Shown in pieces: positions 48,489-59,391 of a stretch of 64,000 nucleotides of DNA (the first letter of the stretch is position 1; each line of letters starts with the position of its first letter). Made by a program: the position numbers and the translations under genes. The notes under the pieces were generated by a model. That model saw only the letters and a program-made list of their open reading frames with translations, was not told where the DNA came from and searched no databases. Where the stretch lies: the NCBI GenBank assembly GCA_963556145.1, contig OY744464.1, positions 3,286,001 through 3,350,000 on the forward strand, written 5' to 3'. The DNA is from Hygrocybe punicea (taxonomy: Eukaryota > Basidiomycota > Agaricomycetes > Agaricales > Hygrophoraceae).

Positions 48489-49017
48489 AGTCTGGGCTGA
48501 TTCTTTGGATTGTATATATCAGGTCAATCAGAGCCAGAGTGTTGTTTCTTTGCTTAAACTGACCAAAAAGGTGCCTTAATCGCGGTACGTATGTGTACGT
48601 GCTTCGTTCGGTAGCGAGAGTCAAAATCCGTTCTCACCGGACTACTTCTATCTGAAGAACAGACGGTTCTTTTACAGTCCTTCATCTATCCTTTCCTATG
48701 ACATCGGACCGACAAGTTATCATCGCCGCAGGGAGTCAGTTGACGAGGTCCTGCATAGATCCCGCAGCAGATAACAATATTAATTGCCTCCTTTGGCTGG
48801 ATTTGCTTTCCCAGTAGGCATATAACTATATATGCGTTATCCAACTATTCTGTAACCTTTATTCGACCAAGTGACAAATCATCAAACAGCGATTCCAAGG
48901 CCTAACCATCGTTCAGCAAAACATGGCCTCTTGGGCGGAGACCTGCCTTCGGTTGCATTACCACCGCTGCTGCTCGAGTCACCCTTTTGTTGCTGCAGCT
49001 CTTTCAACACTACCGCC
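48489..49017. other. Spacer with AT-rich tata-like stretch
   Basis: About 530 bp. The run cataactatatatgcg near 48819 could serve as a TATA region for the downstream gene, roughly 190 bp before its ATG. Open frames here have no recognisable product. Confidence 0.4.
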
Positions 49018-49759
49018 ATGCAAAGACAAGTTTATGAAGTTGTAAGTTTCGTTCCTAGCCCAAATCTTTGGATCTGAGGCCATGTTAGAAAATCGAGAGT
49101 CCGCGTCTCCTCTCCAGCAATTCCGTCGGTCTGGGGCCTCGACACCTCATTCTTGTGCACGATTTATCCTCACGCGAGCACGAAATCGTTGGTACCGTGG
49201 CAAAAATATCACTATGCGAGTCTCCGCACTATCATAATTCTACCTGTTTCTTGAAACTTACTAATTCATCTCATGAAATTGCTACTTGGCACATGCGCGA
49301 TTACCATCGGAAACTTTGAAACACAGACAAGCTCTCGGACATCACGCTGCACCTCCGCGGCCGCATTCTTTCCTCACTCCTCGAAATTAGCAACTGCACA
49401 CGGCTCACCTTGCACATCGGCGGCTCCGGGGCGGCTGCGCCCGCCATAATCCAGATTGACCCCGTTATACACGGCATGGAGATCCATTTTGAGTCCGGGT
49501 GTAATCCAAGCACGCTCGTCAGGCTGAGGGTGCGGGTTTGGGTCTCTCGGACATCCGCGTGGTTGTTTCAGGTGGCAGTGCCGGCGAGCCCACTTCAGGA
49601 TGTCTGCTTGTCGACGAGGAGGGGCGGATAAGCAATGGTTTGCTGGTATCTGCTGCTGGAAGGAGGAGCGAGCAGTACAAGATCGAGTTGAGGGAGGACG
49701 TGGGTGGGGATGGGCAATCCCGGACTCGGACCCGCAGGTGGACGATGGAGTCCATATAG
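49018..49759 (+). CDS. Unknown protein, beta-rich
   Basis: Probable spliced gene of uncertain model. ATG 49018 reads MQRQVYEV. A GTAAGT...GTTAG intron leads to KIESPRLLSSNSVGLGP and LILVHDLSSREHEIV, and a second intron (GTACCG...AACACAG) leads to DKLSDITLHLRGRIL, LEISNCTRLTLHIGG and IIQIDPVIHGMEIHFE. After 49500 the best open frame shifts to one reading LSDIRVVVSGGSAGEP and ending RRWTMESI with a TAG at 49757-49759. I could not find a clean intron joining the last two parts, so a frameshift or decay is possible. The alternating hydrophobic pattern resembles a beta-helix or C-CAP-like fold, but no family is recognised. Confidence 0.42.
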
Positions 49760-51428
49760 ATAAGCAGAAGGGTAGGATTCCAATTTTGAAATGATACCCT
49801 TAGTTGGTATTAACATTGTTTTTTGTTACGATGTTGTACTAGATTCAATATATGAAATGCATCCATGTGCATGTACGCCTCTAAGGCGACGAACCGGTAC
49901 TTGGTTCATTTCGGCGCATCGATCTCCTACCCTGACACGGTGTGATTCGAACATGGACATGGTACTACAACTTAACACATTAGAGAGATGGGCACTTCAC
50001 ACCATACAAACTATATAGTGCGGACTGTGCGGGACCAGGAAAGACGTTTCGATCTGGTGTGCACAACGAGTCCAGGTGTTATAATAACGTTGAAATCCAA
50101 CGAAAGCATGCGTACATACATGACGAAAAACTTGAAATCATTGTTCGCGATATTCTCCATTTTTCGGTCCACCGAATAATTGTTGAGATGCTGAAGGCTC
50201 GGTTGTGAAGGTCGTGATCACGCACGATATTACACTGTTGCTGAAAAGGAACATTAGAGACATGCAAAATAAAAATTAACAACCAACTGAGATATACACA
50301 GCTTCCACTGGTCATCTGCACGCTGTCACCAGATGTGAGAACATGGTCGTCGTGTGCTCCTCGTCAGGCTGAGGTCGTGGGTTTGCGCATCCGCGTGGCT
50401 GTGTCGGAGTGTCTACTTAAGGGAGAGTGGATAAACTGAACAAGATCGAGTTTAGCGAATGAGACCCGGACGCAGGTGGACGATGGAGACCATGGATAAA
50501 CAGACGAGTGGGATTCCAGTTTCACTTGAAATGATGCGAAGTTTGAAATCGATTGTTTGTATGCCGGCGCTGTTCGTTCAAATGCAAACCCACCGCAGGA
50601 GCAGAAGGGACATTTCATTCTAATGGGGTAAGATACGGATGAGATGGAGTTGGCAGTTGTTGCAATCTTTGGCGTCCCGTCCAGAAGATGATCCATTGGA
50701 TATTCCCGCCTATAGCTGTGCTGTGATTGTATGCCCTTGTTAGTTGCATAACCGTTAACTTAGGAACTTTAACATTGACCTAGTTCGTGGAATCATTTAA
50801 CGTGCCTGCTTATGCACCCTTCACGCCCTCAAGCACACTCCGATAATTCTTAGAACAATGGTGACACGGAGATAGCGAAATATCAAGATGGCGCGGTCGC
50901 GGTGGCAACGGTACAGATGCCGTCGCAAAATGATCGCATTATTTGGGAACGGAACCATATGGTTGCATTGAAGGATTTTCCATAAATGTGTCGAATTCCG
51001 TGAATGATGTATCTGTTGATCCCATCGATTGCAGCAGAACTTGAGACCGGATATCGTTGACCGTGTACTCAAGATTAAGTGTTCCGATGACCACAGAGGA
51101 GACGACGAAGAAGTCACCAGGTGTGCAGCGAATTCATCATTGTTGCCGTCCATCGAATATATCGAGCGGTTTATGCGCAATGTCACCTGCTCTTTTAAAT
51201 TTAAACATGAGGAGCAGCCAGAGCACAGCCGAGTGATTAACTTACTCCATTCCATGACCATGATTTGAGGGTGGAACGTTCAACAAACGTAGTCAGAGAA
51301 GGGCAAATGAATTTGAATGAATTCAACCGATACTTGGAAGGTCTATACAAAATCGCATGTGTGTATGTGTGTGTGCATACCTTCGCAAATAAAATGACGG
51401 ATGTCCCATCTCTAGGTCCAATAAAATG
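49760..51428. other. Gene-poor stretch with decayed duplicate
   Basis: About 1.7 kb without a supportable gene, apart from the partial copy at 50358-50538 described separately. Open frames on both strands at about 50820-51268 (up to 146 codons) lack recognisable domains, and the + and - frames overlap, so neither is called. Confidence 0.45.
50358..50538 (+). pseudogene. Decayed partial copy of the 3' end of the 49018 gene
   Basis: This stretch resembles 49515-49797 in order: ctcgtcaggctgag, gtgggtttg/gcgggtttg, catccgcgtgg, tacaagatcgagtt/aacaagatcgagtt, the 17-nt identity gcaggtggacgatggag (49734-49750 and 50472-50488), and aggattcca/gggattcca with ttgaaatgat after the stop. The copy is shorter, with internal deletions and in-frame stops, and retains the sequence 3' of the stop codon. 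It is therefore a DNA-level duplication rather than convergent sequence. It has no coding capacity of its own. Confidence 0.75.
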
Positions 51429-51915
51429 CTACTGCGGTATGGTTTTTATCTGGAAGGAAAAAGTATTGGCCAAGGGACCGAAAGTTGCGCTCTACTCACT
51501 TGCAACCCGTGAATGCTCTCGATCTCCGCTTTCAAAGTTTCTGTCACCAATTTATGTTGCTTCACCGTCGACAGGCCCTGGAATGCCTGGCTCGCGATCG
51601 TAATGGCATAGAAAGAGCCGCACCCTCCTACCAAACGGACACACATTCAGACTGTCAGCCCCCCGTTCCGGGAAGAGGGGTGCGTAATAGTGTCGTTAAA
51701 TTTGTGGAAAACAAACCTGAGATGTCCTGAACGAGTAGTTCTGATGGTGAAAATCGGTCAGTGAGCTTGGCGTGGATGGCTTGTTCGCCTTCAGACAGCT
51801 CTCGGCGGCGCGGGGCTGGCGGTGGGGGCGGCGGGGTATACGAGAGGGCGCGCGTGTGGAAGGTGGGCGCTGTGAGGCGGCGTGTAAAGATGGCCAAGCC
51901 TGAGGCGGAGAACAT
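51429..51915 (-). CDS. BOLA3-type mitochondrial iron-sulfur assembly protein
   Basis: BolA-family protein that helps transfer 4Fe-4S clusters to client enzymes such as lipoate synthase and succinate dehydrogenase in mitochondria. From ATG 51915: MFSASGLAIFTRRLTAP, an Arg-rich presequence, then a Pro run and LSEGEQAIHAKLTDRFSP, LLVQDIS, and after an intron GGCGSFYAITIASQAFQG, LSTVKQHKLVTETLKAEI and ESIHGLQ. A last small exon after a GTGAGT...TTCCAG intron gives IKTIPQ and TAG (51429-51431), restoring the usual BolA ending. The conserved Cys in GGCGSFY is the mitochondrial BOLA3/Aim1-type ligand. Divergent from COX15 with a 121-bp spacer. Confidence 0.88.
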
Positions 51916-52036
51916 CGTCGTGACTTGCACCGGAGTGTACTGTAAACGGCAGTCAGCTCACAGCTCAGCTCATATTATTTCTTCCTTCAATTCGAGCGAG
52001 CTCGTTGTAGAAGTGGTCTGAGCCATAGTAATATTC
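51916..52036. promoter_or_regulatory. Shared promoter of BOLA3-type and COX15 genes
   Basis: 121 bp between the two start codons. It contains a short imperfect tandem (cagctcacagctcagctcat, 51954-51973) and the inverted stretch cgagcgagctcg (51992-52003). Both could be regulator sites, but neither matches a fungal operator I can name. Confidence 0.5.
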
Positions 52037-53627
52037 ATGCTGCGGCTGTTACCCCAGATTCTAATCCGTCGTCTTCCACCAAGAGCCTTTCACTCTTTTC
52101 ATGGTCCCGGCCTCAATGTTTACCCAAGGTCGTTCGACCCGCCGAGTTTGTGGAAGTGGAACCAGCTCAGGCCATATTCTGGTACTCCCTCACCACCGGT
52201 AAAAACGTTGGACACGCGATTCTTCTCAGCCCACAGTTCTCCCGCTGTGCCCTTGCCAATTCTATCACCACCTGCAGTCGGTCGATGGCTCCTTCTCTCT
52301 TCAGGTTTGGTCTTCGCTGTCATTGTCGTCGGCGGCGTCACTCGTCTGACGGAGTCTGGTCTGAGCATAACCGAATGGCGTCCGATCACTGGGATTTTGC
52401 CCCCGTGGTCACAGGAAGAGTGGGGTGAAGAATTTGAAAAGTACAAATCCACCCCAGAATTCAAGCTGTAAGCCTAGCGTTGCTCCTTCCTGAGGTCTTG
52501 GAAATAATGTGGAATATGAACGTCACGTAGACTGAACCATTCCATCACCCTCGATGAATTCAAAAGGATATTCTACATGGAATGGAGCCACCGTGTTCTC
52601 GGGCGTGTCATCGGGATTGCATTCGCTGGACCCCTGGTTTACTTTTCCCTCCGGAAAAGACTCACAGCATCTCTACTTGTGAAACTGACCACTTTGACGG
52701 CCCTTATTGGCGTCCAGGGTTTGCTCGGATGGTACATGGTGAAGTCGGGTCTGGAGGACTCATTGTTGGATACCCCTGGTGCAGTTCCTCGTGTTTCCCA
52801 ATACCGCCTCGCCGCTCATCTCGTCACTGCGCTCGTCTTGTACGCGGGGATGCTCAGCACAGGGCTAGCAGCCATCAAAGAATGGAGATTCGCCAATGGC
52901 GGGCATTGGAATGGGATAGATGGGCAGTTGTGGCGCAAGACATTGGAGAATCGTCTCGTGAAGCGATTCGGGAACCATGCTCGAGTGCTAACCGTGCTCG
53001 TCTTCTTGACTGCACTATCAGGTAACTCTCACTTTACGTGTTTGATGATGTCTTCACCGCGCCTTCAACATATTTTTAGGCGCCTTCGTTGCTGGCTTGG
53101 ATGCAGGACTGGTGTACAACGAGTTTCCGCTAATGGGTGGCCAATTGGTTCCCCCAGTTGATGAACTCTACTCTCGTTCATATGCCAAGAATGCAGACGG
53201 CTCTGACGTATGGAGGAACATCTTCGAGAACCCAACGACTGTTCAGTTCAACCATCGAGTGCTTGTGTGTGATTGTGTCATTCCCGCCTAACTCCTCGAT
53301 ACTCACACATGTCGCCAGGCGATCACAACATACCTCGGCACAGTGTTGTTGTACGCCCAGACGTTCAAGCCGTCCCTACGAGCAGTTCTCCCATCATTGA
53401 CTCGAGCAACAGTTGCCGGAGCTTTTGCGGTAGTACATATACAGGTGTTGCTCGGTATATCTACTCTCATATATCTAGTCCCGGTGCCTCTGGCGGCTGC
53501 TCATCAGGCTGGAAGCGTCGCATTGCTCAGTGCCATGGTGCACCTCCTCGTGACTCTACGGAAACCAAGTCTGGCGGCGAGGATATGGAGACAAACTCTC
53601 ACGCAGGCAAAGAAAAATGCAGCTTGA
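52037..53627 (+). CDS. Heme A synthase COX15
   Basis: Inner-mitochondrial-membrane enzyme that oxidises heme O to heme A for cytochrome c oxidase. From ATG 52037 ([18 protein letters not shown]), a presequence rich in Arg and free of acids. Transmembrane helices follow, with [17 protein letters not shown] and four conserved heme-ligand histidines in [39 protein letters not shown] and [12 protein letters not shown]. The loop [20 protein letters not shown] is diagnostic. Introns are after FKL, LSG and HRVL. The end is TQAKKNAA with TGA 53625-53627. Length of about 490 residues fits fungal COX15. Confidence 0.95.
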
Positions 53628-53743
53628 TTGTATTTATTAGTGTCTCCCTCTATCTACAGCGCATGCACACATCACCCAATCTATTTAGTTTTTCGATGGG
53701 TTCACACATACGTCGAAAAAGAGGGATCAATTCGCCAGACATT

Positions 53744-54847
53744 TTACTCCGCCATCTGAACATCTTCGTCACCTACAGGTGCTGCTGGAGGTGCTGGAGT
53801 GGTATCTGTGTTCTCCTTTGGGATCATGCTCTTCAAAAACACATCAACTTTTTCGCCTTCTAGAATGCGGAATGAGCCTTCCGGTGGTACACCTTTCTCG
53901 TGCTGACTCGGGCTACCGATGATGCCTATGGAAGTGTTGTTGACGGTCAGGTCTTTGTCTTGCTGGAGCGTTTCCCGCAATGCATGGAGGCCATGTCGAA
54001 TAAGGTCTTCCAGAGAACCTGTAGAGCGGGACAACGTTTGCGATAAATAAACCTCCCAGGGCTGCAAACAACACGACATACAGTCTGCGAAGCTCTCGAA
54101 ATGTTTCTCTAGATATGTCTTAGCGCTCTGACTCCTAGCACCAATCGACATGGCATAATATTCGTACGATACTCCTGAAGGCGAGAACTCGTGGAGGTGG
54201 GGGCCTGACTGATCTCGGCCGATGACGAGGAAGCCAACACCGTAAGGACGACGACCATACTCTTGCGTGTTGACTTGTGCCTCTGGATGCGGCTTGGTTA
54301 GTGGGGGGAAGTATGCAGAAAACGGGGGTGGGAGGCGCACTGTCCGCTATTGCAGATACTAGGCGATTCACGGGTATTGGGCGGTTGAACACCATTTTCT
54401 CGGCCATGGCTTGTTGCCTCATGAAGTTGCTGAACACCGAGACCTGGATATAAGCACCTTCACGAACTAGACATCAAGACGTACCTCAGCACACGCGCGT
54501 CAGATGTAAGCCCCGCAATCGCAATTCCAATGTGGTTGTCTATTCGGAACATCTTCTGTTGGTACGAGGCAAGTTCGCCCGTCGACCGCTTCACAAACCC
54601 ATAAATGTCAGCTTCTCAACCGACTCGTGAACTCAATTCTCCGTACTTTAAGCGCCAGAAGAATAGAATGGGTCTTTGAACGCAGGCCCACTGCAGCGGA
54701 CCCTTGTTTGACGGCCTCGAGGGCATATTCAACCTGATGCAGACGGCCTTGGGGTGAGAAAACGGTGTTGTCTGAATCGTATGTATTTCGGAACTGTGGG
54801 GTTCAGTCAGTTCCATGAAGGAAATTGTAGGTGGTTGGACACACCAT
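53744..54847 (-). CDS. 20S proteasome subunit alpha-6 (PRE5/PSMA1)
   Basis: Structural alpha-ring subunit of the 20S proteasome. The start codon ATG (54845-54847) stands alone as a 3-nt coding exon and is followed at once by an intron GTGTGT...CCCCACAG of about 50 nt. The next exon reads [20 protein letters not shown], then [17 protein letters not shown], and continues [81 protein letters not shown] and [15 protein letters not shown]. Family features such as the FSPQGRxxQVEYA N-terminal signature place it as alpha-6. The acidic tail ends DVQMAE with TAA at 53744-53746. Several introns, including one read-through-like stretch after FADC. Confidence 0.94.
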
Positions 54848-55115
54848 TGTCGTGAACAGGACTTGACAGTCACTTGTAGACTGACGCGTCCAAAATCGGT
54901 GTTTAGTACAAGTTATCGCCGATAATCATATTTTTGTGTTCAGAGTACAGAACTCCAATTTTGACTGGAGGGGTATCAGGACAACTACATAGGTACTTAC
55001 CATAAGTCCGGACACGTATTAAACAGCAAGGTGAGCACAGAATGTGAAAAACAAAAATTAAACTTGGTTTGTACTTCCTACGCCAATGCAGAACAAAAAA
55101 AAAAGGGGAGAAAAA
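54848..55115. promoter_or_regulatory. Upstream region of proteasome alpha-6
   Basis: 268 bp carrying the alpha-6 promoter and the 3' flank of the same-strand low-complexity gene. It includes an A-rich run (55095-55113). I did not recognise a proteasome-associated control element. Confidence 0.35.
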
Positions 55116-58100
55116 TCATCTTCCCTTCTTGTCAGCTCGCCACTCCTTGAATATCCCATCCAAGCTCTTGTATATCAAGTGCGACGGCAAACACCGGATG
55201 ATTTCACCCATCCGCTCCTCAGCTTCCTCCTTGCCCTTCTCCCCTGTCCCCTTCGCAAACTCCACCGTCATTCGGAACATCGCCAACACAGCGAGCGAGA
55301 CGTGTGTTTGTTGCGCGGAATGCGCAGAGCCCGGAGAAAGAGCAGAGAGCAGAGGCCCCGAGACACTCGGTACCGAGAGAGCCGGGCCAGCGGGTGAAAA
55401 CGGTGTGGCACGCTCACCGCGAACGAGACGTAACAAAATCTCCAAGATATTATCCATGTTGGTCATATGTGTCTTGAGGAAGCGCTGGCGTTCTGTGAGC
55501 CCACCGACGGGTGAGTTCAGGGCCCAACCATCAAGCACCGTCCAAATGGTAGGAGGCTACCGGTTAGAAGGGATCAGCAAGGGGACATGGAAGAAGAATC
55601 AAAAGTCTCACTGGGTCTGGATCAACCACAACGATCTTCTTCTCCCAACCCTCAGCGGCGTCGCCGGCTACCCAGAACATACGACCAAACATACTCTTCA
55701 GCCAATCTTGAATGTCCCCGGATTTTGCCCACTTGGGCTCAGAGAGCGGACGCTCTGTATCCAGGTAGACGACTACGTTCAAGGTCGAAGGTATTGCGGC
55801 TTTGGAGAATGGTGGAAGAGTGGAGTCCGACTCGAGCACCTCTGACATCGTTTGCAAAGGTGAATATGATTTTGTCGCATCCGACAAACCTTCAATCTAT
55901 CAACGAACAACACATCAATAAACAATGAACACGAGTACATAATGAACGCCAACCAGGATTCCCTTCAATGCATGCTCGCCCTCCTTATCGATATTGACAT
56001 GTATTTCGATGCGCCCATCTTGACGGAACACCTTCAAGGTCTCAACCACCTCCGCATCGATCACAAGTCGCTTGATACCCCCGGCGTACGATATCGATAC
56101 CCGGTTAGCAGAAGGAGTTCTGACGCCCTTCCCGTCCGCCTTCGATGGAGTCTTGGAAGGGTCATCAGGGTTGGAAGACGACGATGTAGACGGAAGGGTG
56201 TTCGGTGAAGGAGACGTCGGCGGCTCAGGCAGGCTCTCGAGTGCAACGTCCCCTCCCGCCGTAGATCTCTCCATTGTTGAAGGTTCTTCGTAGACTTGTG
56301 TATCATCATTGGCCGCACCTTCCGAGAACGCTGGAATCCCCTCCTCCTCGTAGTCGGGGACGGTAGACGCAAAAGAAAGCGCAGCAGCCAAGGGTTTGCC
56401 TCCCCCAAGAATACCGGGGACCTGTGGATCAGTACATCCAGCATTGTCAGCAGACTGTTCCCCACTGCGAGCAGAAATGTCGAGGTGAGAAACAAAGGAG
56501 GTAGAAAGAGCAGTATCGGGTACGGACACATAAAAAGGCATATGAGGCACAGAAGGGGCCTCATTTGGAGTGGAAGAAGCAGAATCGTGAACATGTTCAT
56601 CAATCTGGGAGGATTCAGGAGATATAAGTGTTGTCCCATTGCGTACAGGGCCCCCCCCGCCAATCTGCTTAGAATCAGTGTCAACAGCAGCAATGCAGAC
56701 TGGAGCATCAGTAGTATAAACTCCAGCAGCCAGGGCAACAGATGGCGAACCATCTGGGGCATTAGCAATAGCATGACCATCGGGTGGGACAGAATCAACA
56801 TTTTCTTCAGCTACGGCGGCAAGACCATGATTTTTCTCAGCAGCCACAGATGACGCATGAGCACTATGGTCAACACGACTCTCTACGAGCTTCATGCCCG
56901 TCATATCAGGGACGTGGTCGCCATCCCGGTCAATATCCACATCAACATTGTTATAGCCTTCAAGGAAACCAAAGTCAGCAGTGTGGAATGGTTCGGACCC
57001 GCACGAAGCGGCCTCCCAACTCGGGGAAGCGGGAGGTTCGTCCACACGATGCATAGCTGTTCGAACAAGTTGAAAAGACTTACCATTCGCATTCGGGTGG
57101 GCAACGCCGTCAGGAACGGTCATTTCAGAAGAGTTGTGGATATCGACGATCTGGCTGACGTGCAGTTGGTCACCGTCCTCGTCATCCTCGCCGTCAGCAT
57201 CAGCGTCGAATTCATCTACCCCGTCATCCTCAGCGATGGCAGCCATGAGCCAGTCACCCTCACTCGCGACGGTGTCGGCAACACTGGGTGGCGCACTGGC
57301 AGCCACACTCGAACGATCATCGCTGATTGAATTACCCATACGGGGAGGGGGAGGAGGACGACGACCATCCTCTAAGTCCCCGTCATCATCTTCCAGCTTC
57401 TTCCGTTTCCCTTTCCTGGAATCGGAAGGCCCTGTGCCATGAGAGAAAGAGGAGGCATGAGGTATTGGGTGAGAATCATCCGCAGTTACCGGTGTATGGA
57501 AATATATGCGAATCCTAGACGGTGGTGGAGTAGCAAAGATAGAAGTGGCTTTGTCCAAAGCAACACTAGTGGACTTGGATTCGACAACATCGGTAAGCTC
57601 AGCCTGTTCAGTACCAGATTCAATTTTGGCTGTGTCATCCGTCTTGGGAGGAACATCCGTCTCGTCTGGGGGGATAGGAATATCCAAAACCTCTCCCTTC
57701 ACTTCAATCTTTGGGGGTTGCGGCTGGGGCAAAACGCCCCATGTCCAGCCCAATTCTCGAATCTGGAGGCCAACAATTTTGAAATCGGTAAGAGTTCGCC
57801 TATTCTCGTCTTTCTTACTTGGGCTGCCAGAACTGGCAGCGATTGGCCCGTCTCTTGAGCCATAGTTTGATTGGCCTCCTTCGTGCCGCCCTCCACGGCC
57901 AGACCCATGGCTCTGTCCACGACCTCGAAAGGACGATGAGCCCATATTCTGTTGATGGTGGTACGAGCCGCTTCCGCCACTATTGAAGGAACCGCCCCTG
58001 CGATGATGGTAGTCCTTACTATTGCCAAAATTACCGCGCGAACCGTGACCTCTCAGGGTGTTGCCACCACCTCCCCTTCCACCACCGCCACCACCAAGAT

Positions 58101-59022
58101 ACATGCTCCCACCTCTCCCACCACGCCCTCCCGTCGCTCCCCTGTTCCCGCCCATGGAACCACCTCTCCCGCCCCTTCCCCCACCTCCAAGATTGCCCCT
58201 GCCCGCTCCTCCCCTCCCACCTCCGCCCCCCATCGGCGCATGGCTGATCCCCGACTGACGACCATGGCTGCCTGGACCGTACATTCCTGTAGGCTGCGAC
58301 GGCGGGAGAGGCGGCTGGAACTGGTGTTGGGGCGGACGATGTTGGCTTTGGGGATGCTGGCTGTGGCTAGGCCCCTCGAATCGCTGGCGCTTGGCGGGTG
58401 GCAGGTGTGGCGGAGTGTGGTGGACATTGTGGCGGGGAGGCTGCTGATGTTGCTGCGGCTGCTGTGGCGGCGGTTGAAGCTGTTGTTGGGGGGGACGCTG
58501 GGGGAAGAATTGCTGCTGTGGGGGCGGAGGTGGGGGGTGGTTATATGGCTGCTGCACAGGAATGGGCTGAGGAGGACCGGGTTGGATGTAGGATTGAAGA
58601 TAGCCGGGTTGATAAGGATGATACGATGGCTGGGGAGGCGGTGGGGGTGGGGGTTGGACTATGGGTGGTGGTGGTTGATGAAACTGTTGTTGCTGCTGCT
58701 GGAGAGTATGTCTCTGCTGCTGTTGCCAGTGGGCACCCTGCTGCCCGCCATACCCGTAGTTCGCATATAGCGCGCTCTGCTCTGCTGGCGGGCGCGGGGC
58801 CTGCGGCAGCGGTGGTGCCCATTGAGAAGGGTACGCAGCGACATTGGGGGGCTGTATCTGCTGCTGCTGCTGCTGATGCTGCTGCTGATGCTGCTGGGCA
58901 GCGGCAGCGGCCCAATAGGCAGAATAGTCCGGTTGAGCAGGCTGGGGCGGGGGAGGACCTGGGGGGAGAGGCGGCTGCTGCGGGGTGTAAGAGGGTTGTG
59001 GAACGAAAGGATTCTTGTTCAT
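55116..59022 (-). CDS. Large Q/P-rich and RGG-rich protein with conserved C-terminus
   Basis: I model 1264 residues in three exons: 59022-55954, 55896-55612 and 55556-55116. The first exon alone is an open frame of about 1030 codons. A 57-nt intron (GTTGGC...GATAG) joins ALKGIL to IEGLSDATKSYSP, and a second (GTGAGA...GGTAG) joins VVVDPDP to PPTIWTVLDGW. Parts in order: a P/Q/Y-rich N-terminus with polyQ and polyA; an RGG/GGR-rich block (about 58270-57830), typical of RNA binding; an acidic disordered middle; then a compact C-terminus starting ISYAGGIKRLVIDAEVVE, with PPFSKAAIPSTLNVVVYLD, WLKSMFGRMFWVAGDAAEG and ERQRFLKTHMTNMDNILE. The C-terminus looks folded, but I do not recognise the family. 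Confidence 0.72.
58858..58896. repeat. CAG/CTG-type polyglutamine-coding repeat
   Basis: About 13 triplets of ctg with two atg interruptions on +. Read on minus, they are cag (Gln) and cat (His) codons inside the Q-rich N-terminus of the large protein. Prone to length change. Confidence 0.9.
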
Positions 59023-59391
59023 CGCTGTCGAAACCGCGTAGTTGTGTGCATCGATTGCCGCCTCCTATTTTTTGGCGGGGAAAAGTGAAAAAAAATTGCG
59101 GAAGAGTCTTGGATTTCAATCTCCGTCTGAAACTGGTGGTAGCACTCCACTTGCAGTTCTCCATATCAACCAATTTCCCAAGTTCTCTGCATGGTGTCAA
59201 GCCAACAGCTGGTAAAATTCTGGTTCTCAATTACAATGTAAACCCCAAACATAGTATAAATAAGAAAGATTCTGGTCTATAGAATTTATTTAAATAATTC
59301 TGTAAATAAATGCGCACTTGGTTCACGTGCCCGTAAGTATTATAACTCAGCGACGATCAGCCAACGACGTCACTGTTACACCAAATCCACC
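59023..59391. promoter_or_regulatory. Divergent spacer with an E-box (CACGTG)
   Basis: 369 bp between the large RGG protein and the coiled-coil gene. It contains a perfect CACGTG at 59324-59329, 62 bp before the coiled-coil ATG. bHLH factors (Cbf1/Pho4 type) bind such sites in fungi. A cgacgtcac half-site for bZIP factors lies at about 59365-59373. Binding is inference only. Confidence 0.45.

Noticed and set aside
50821..51268. 146-codon minus ORF and overlapping 79-codon + ORF
   Set aside because: Neither has a domain, splice context or conserved-looking region. They overlap each other in a gene-poor stretch.
58398..59282. 294-codon + strand ORF, and other long ORFs antisense to the RGG/Q-rich gene (56296-56853, 57952-58770)
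   Set aside because: They are shadows of a highly biased low-complexity sequence on the other strand. Their composition (Gly/Ala/Val/Arg) mirrors the codon bias, and no domain is seen.
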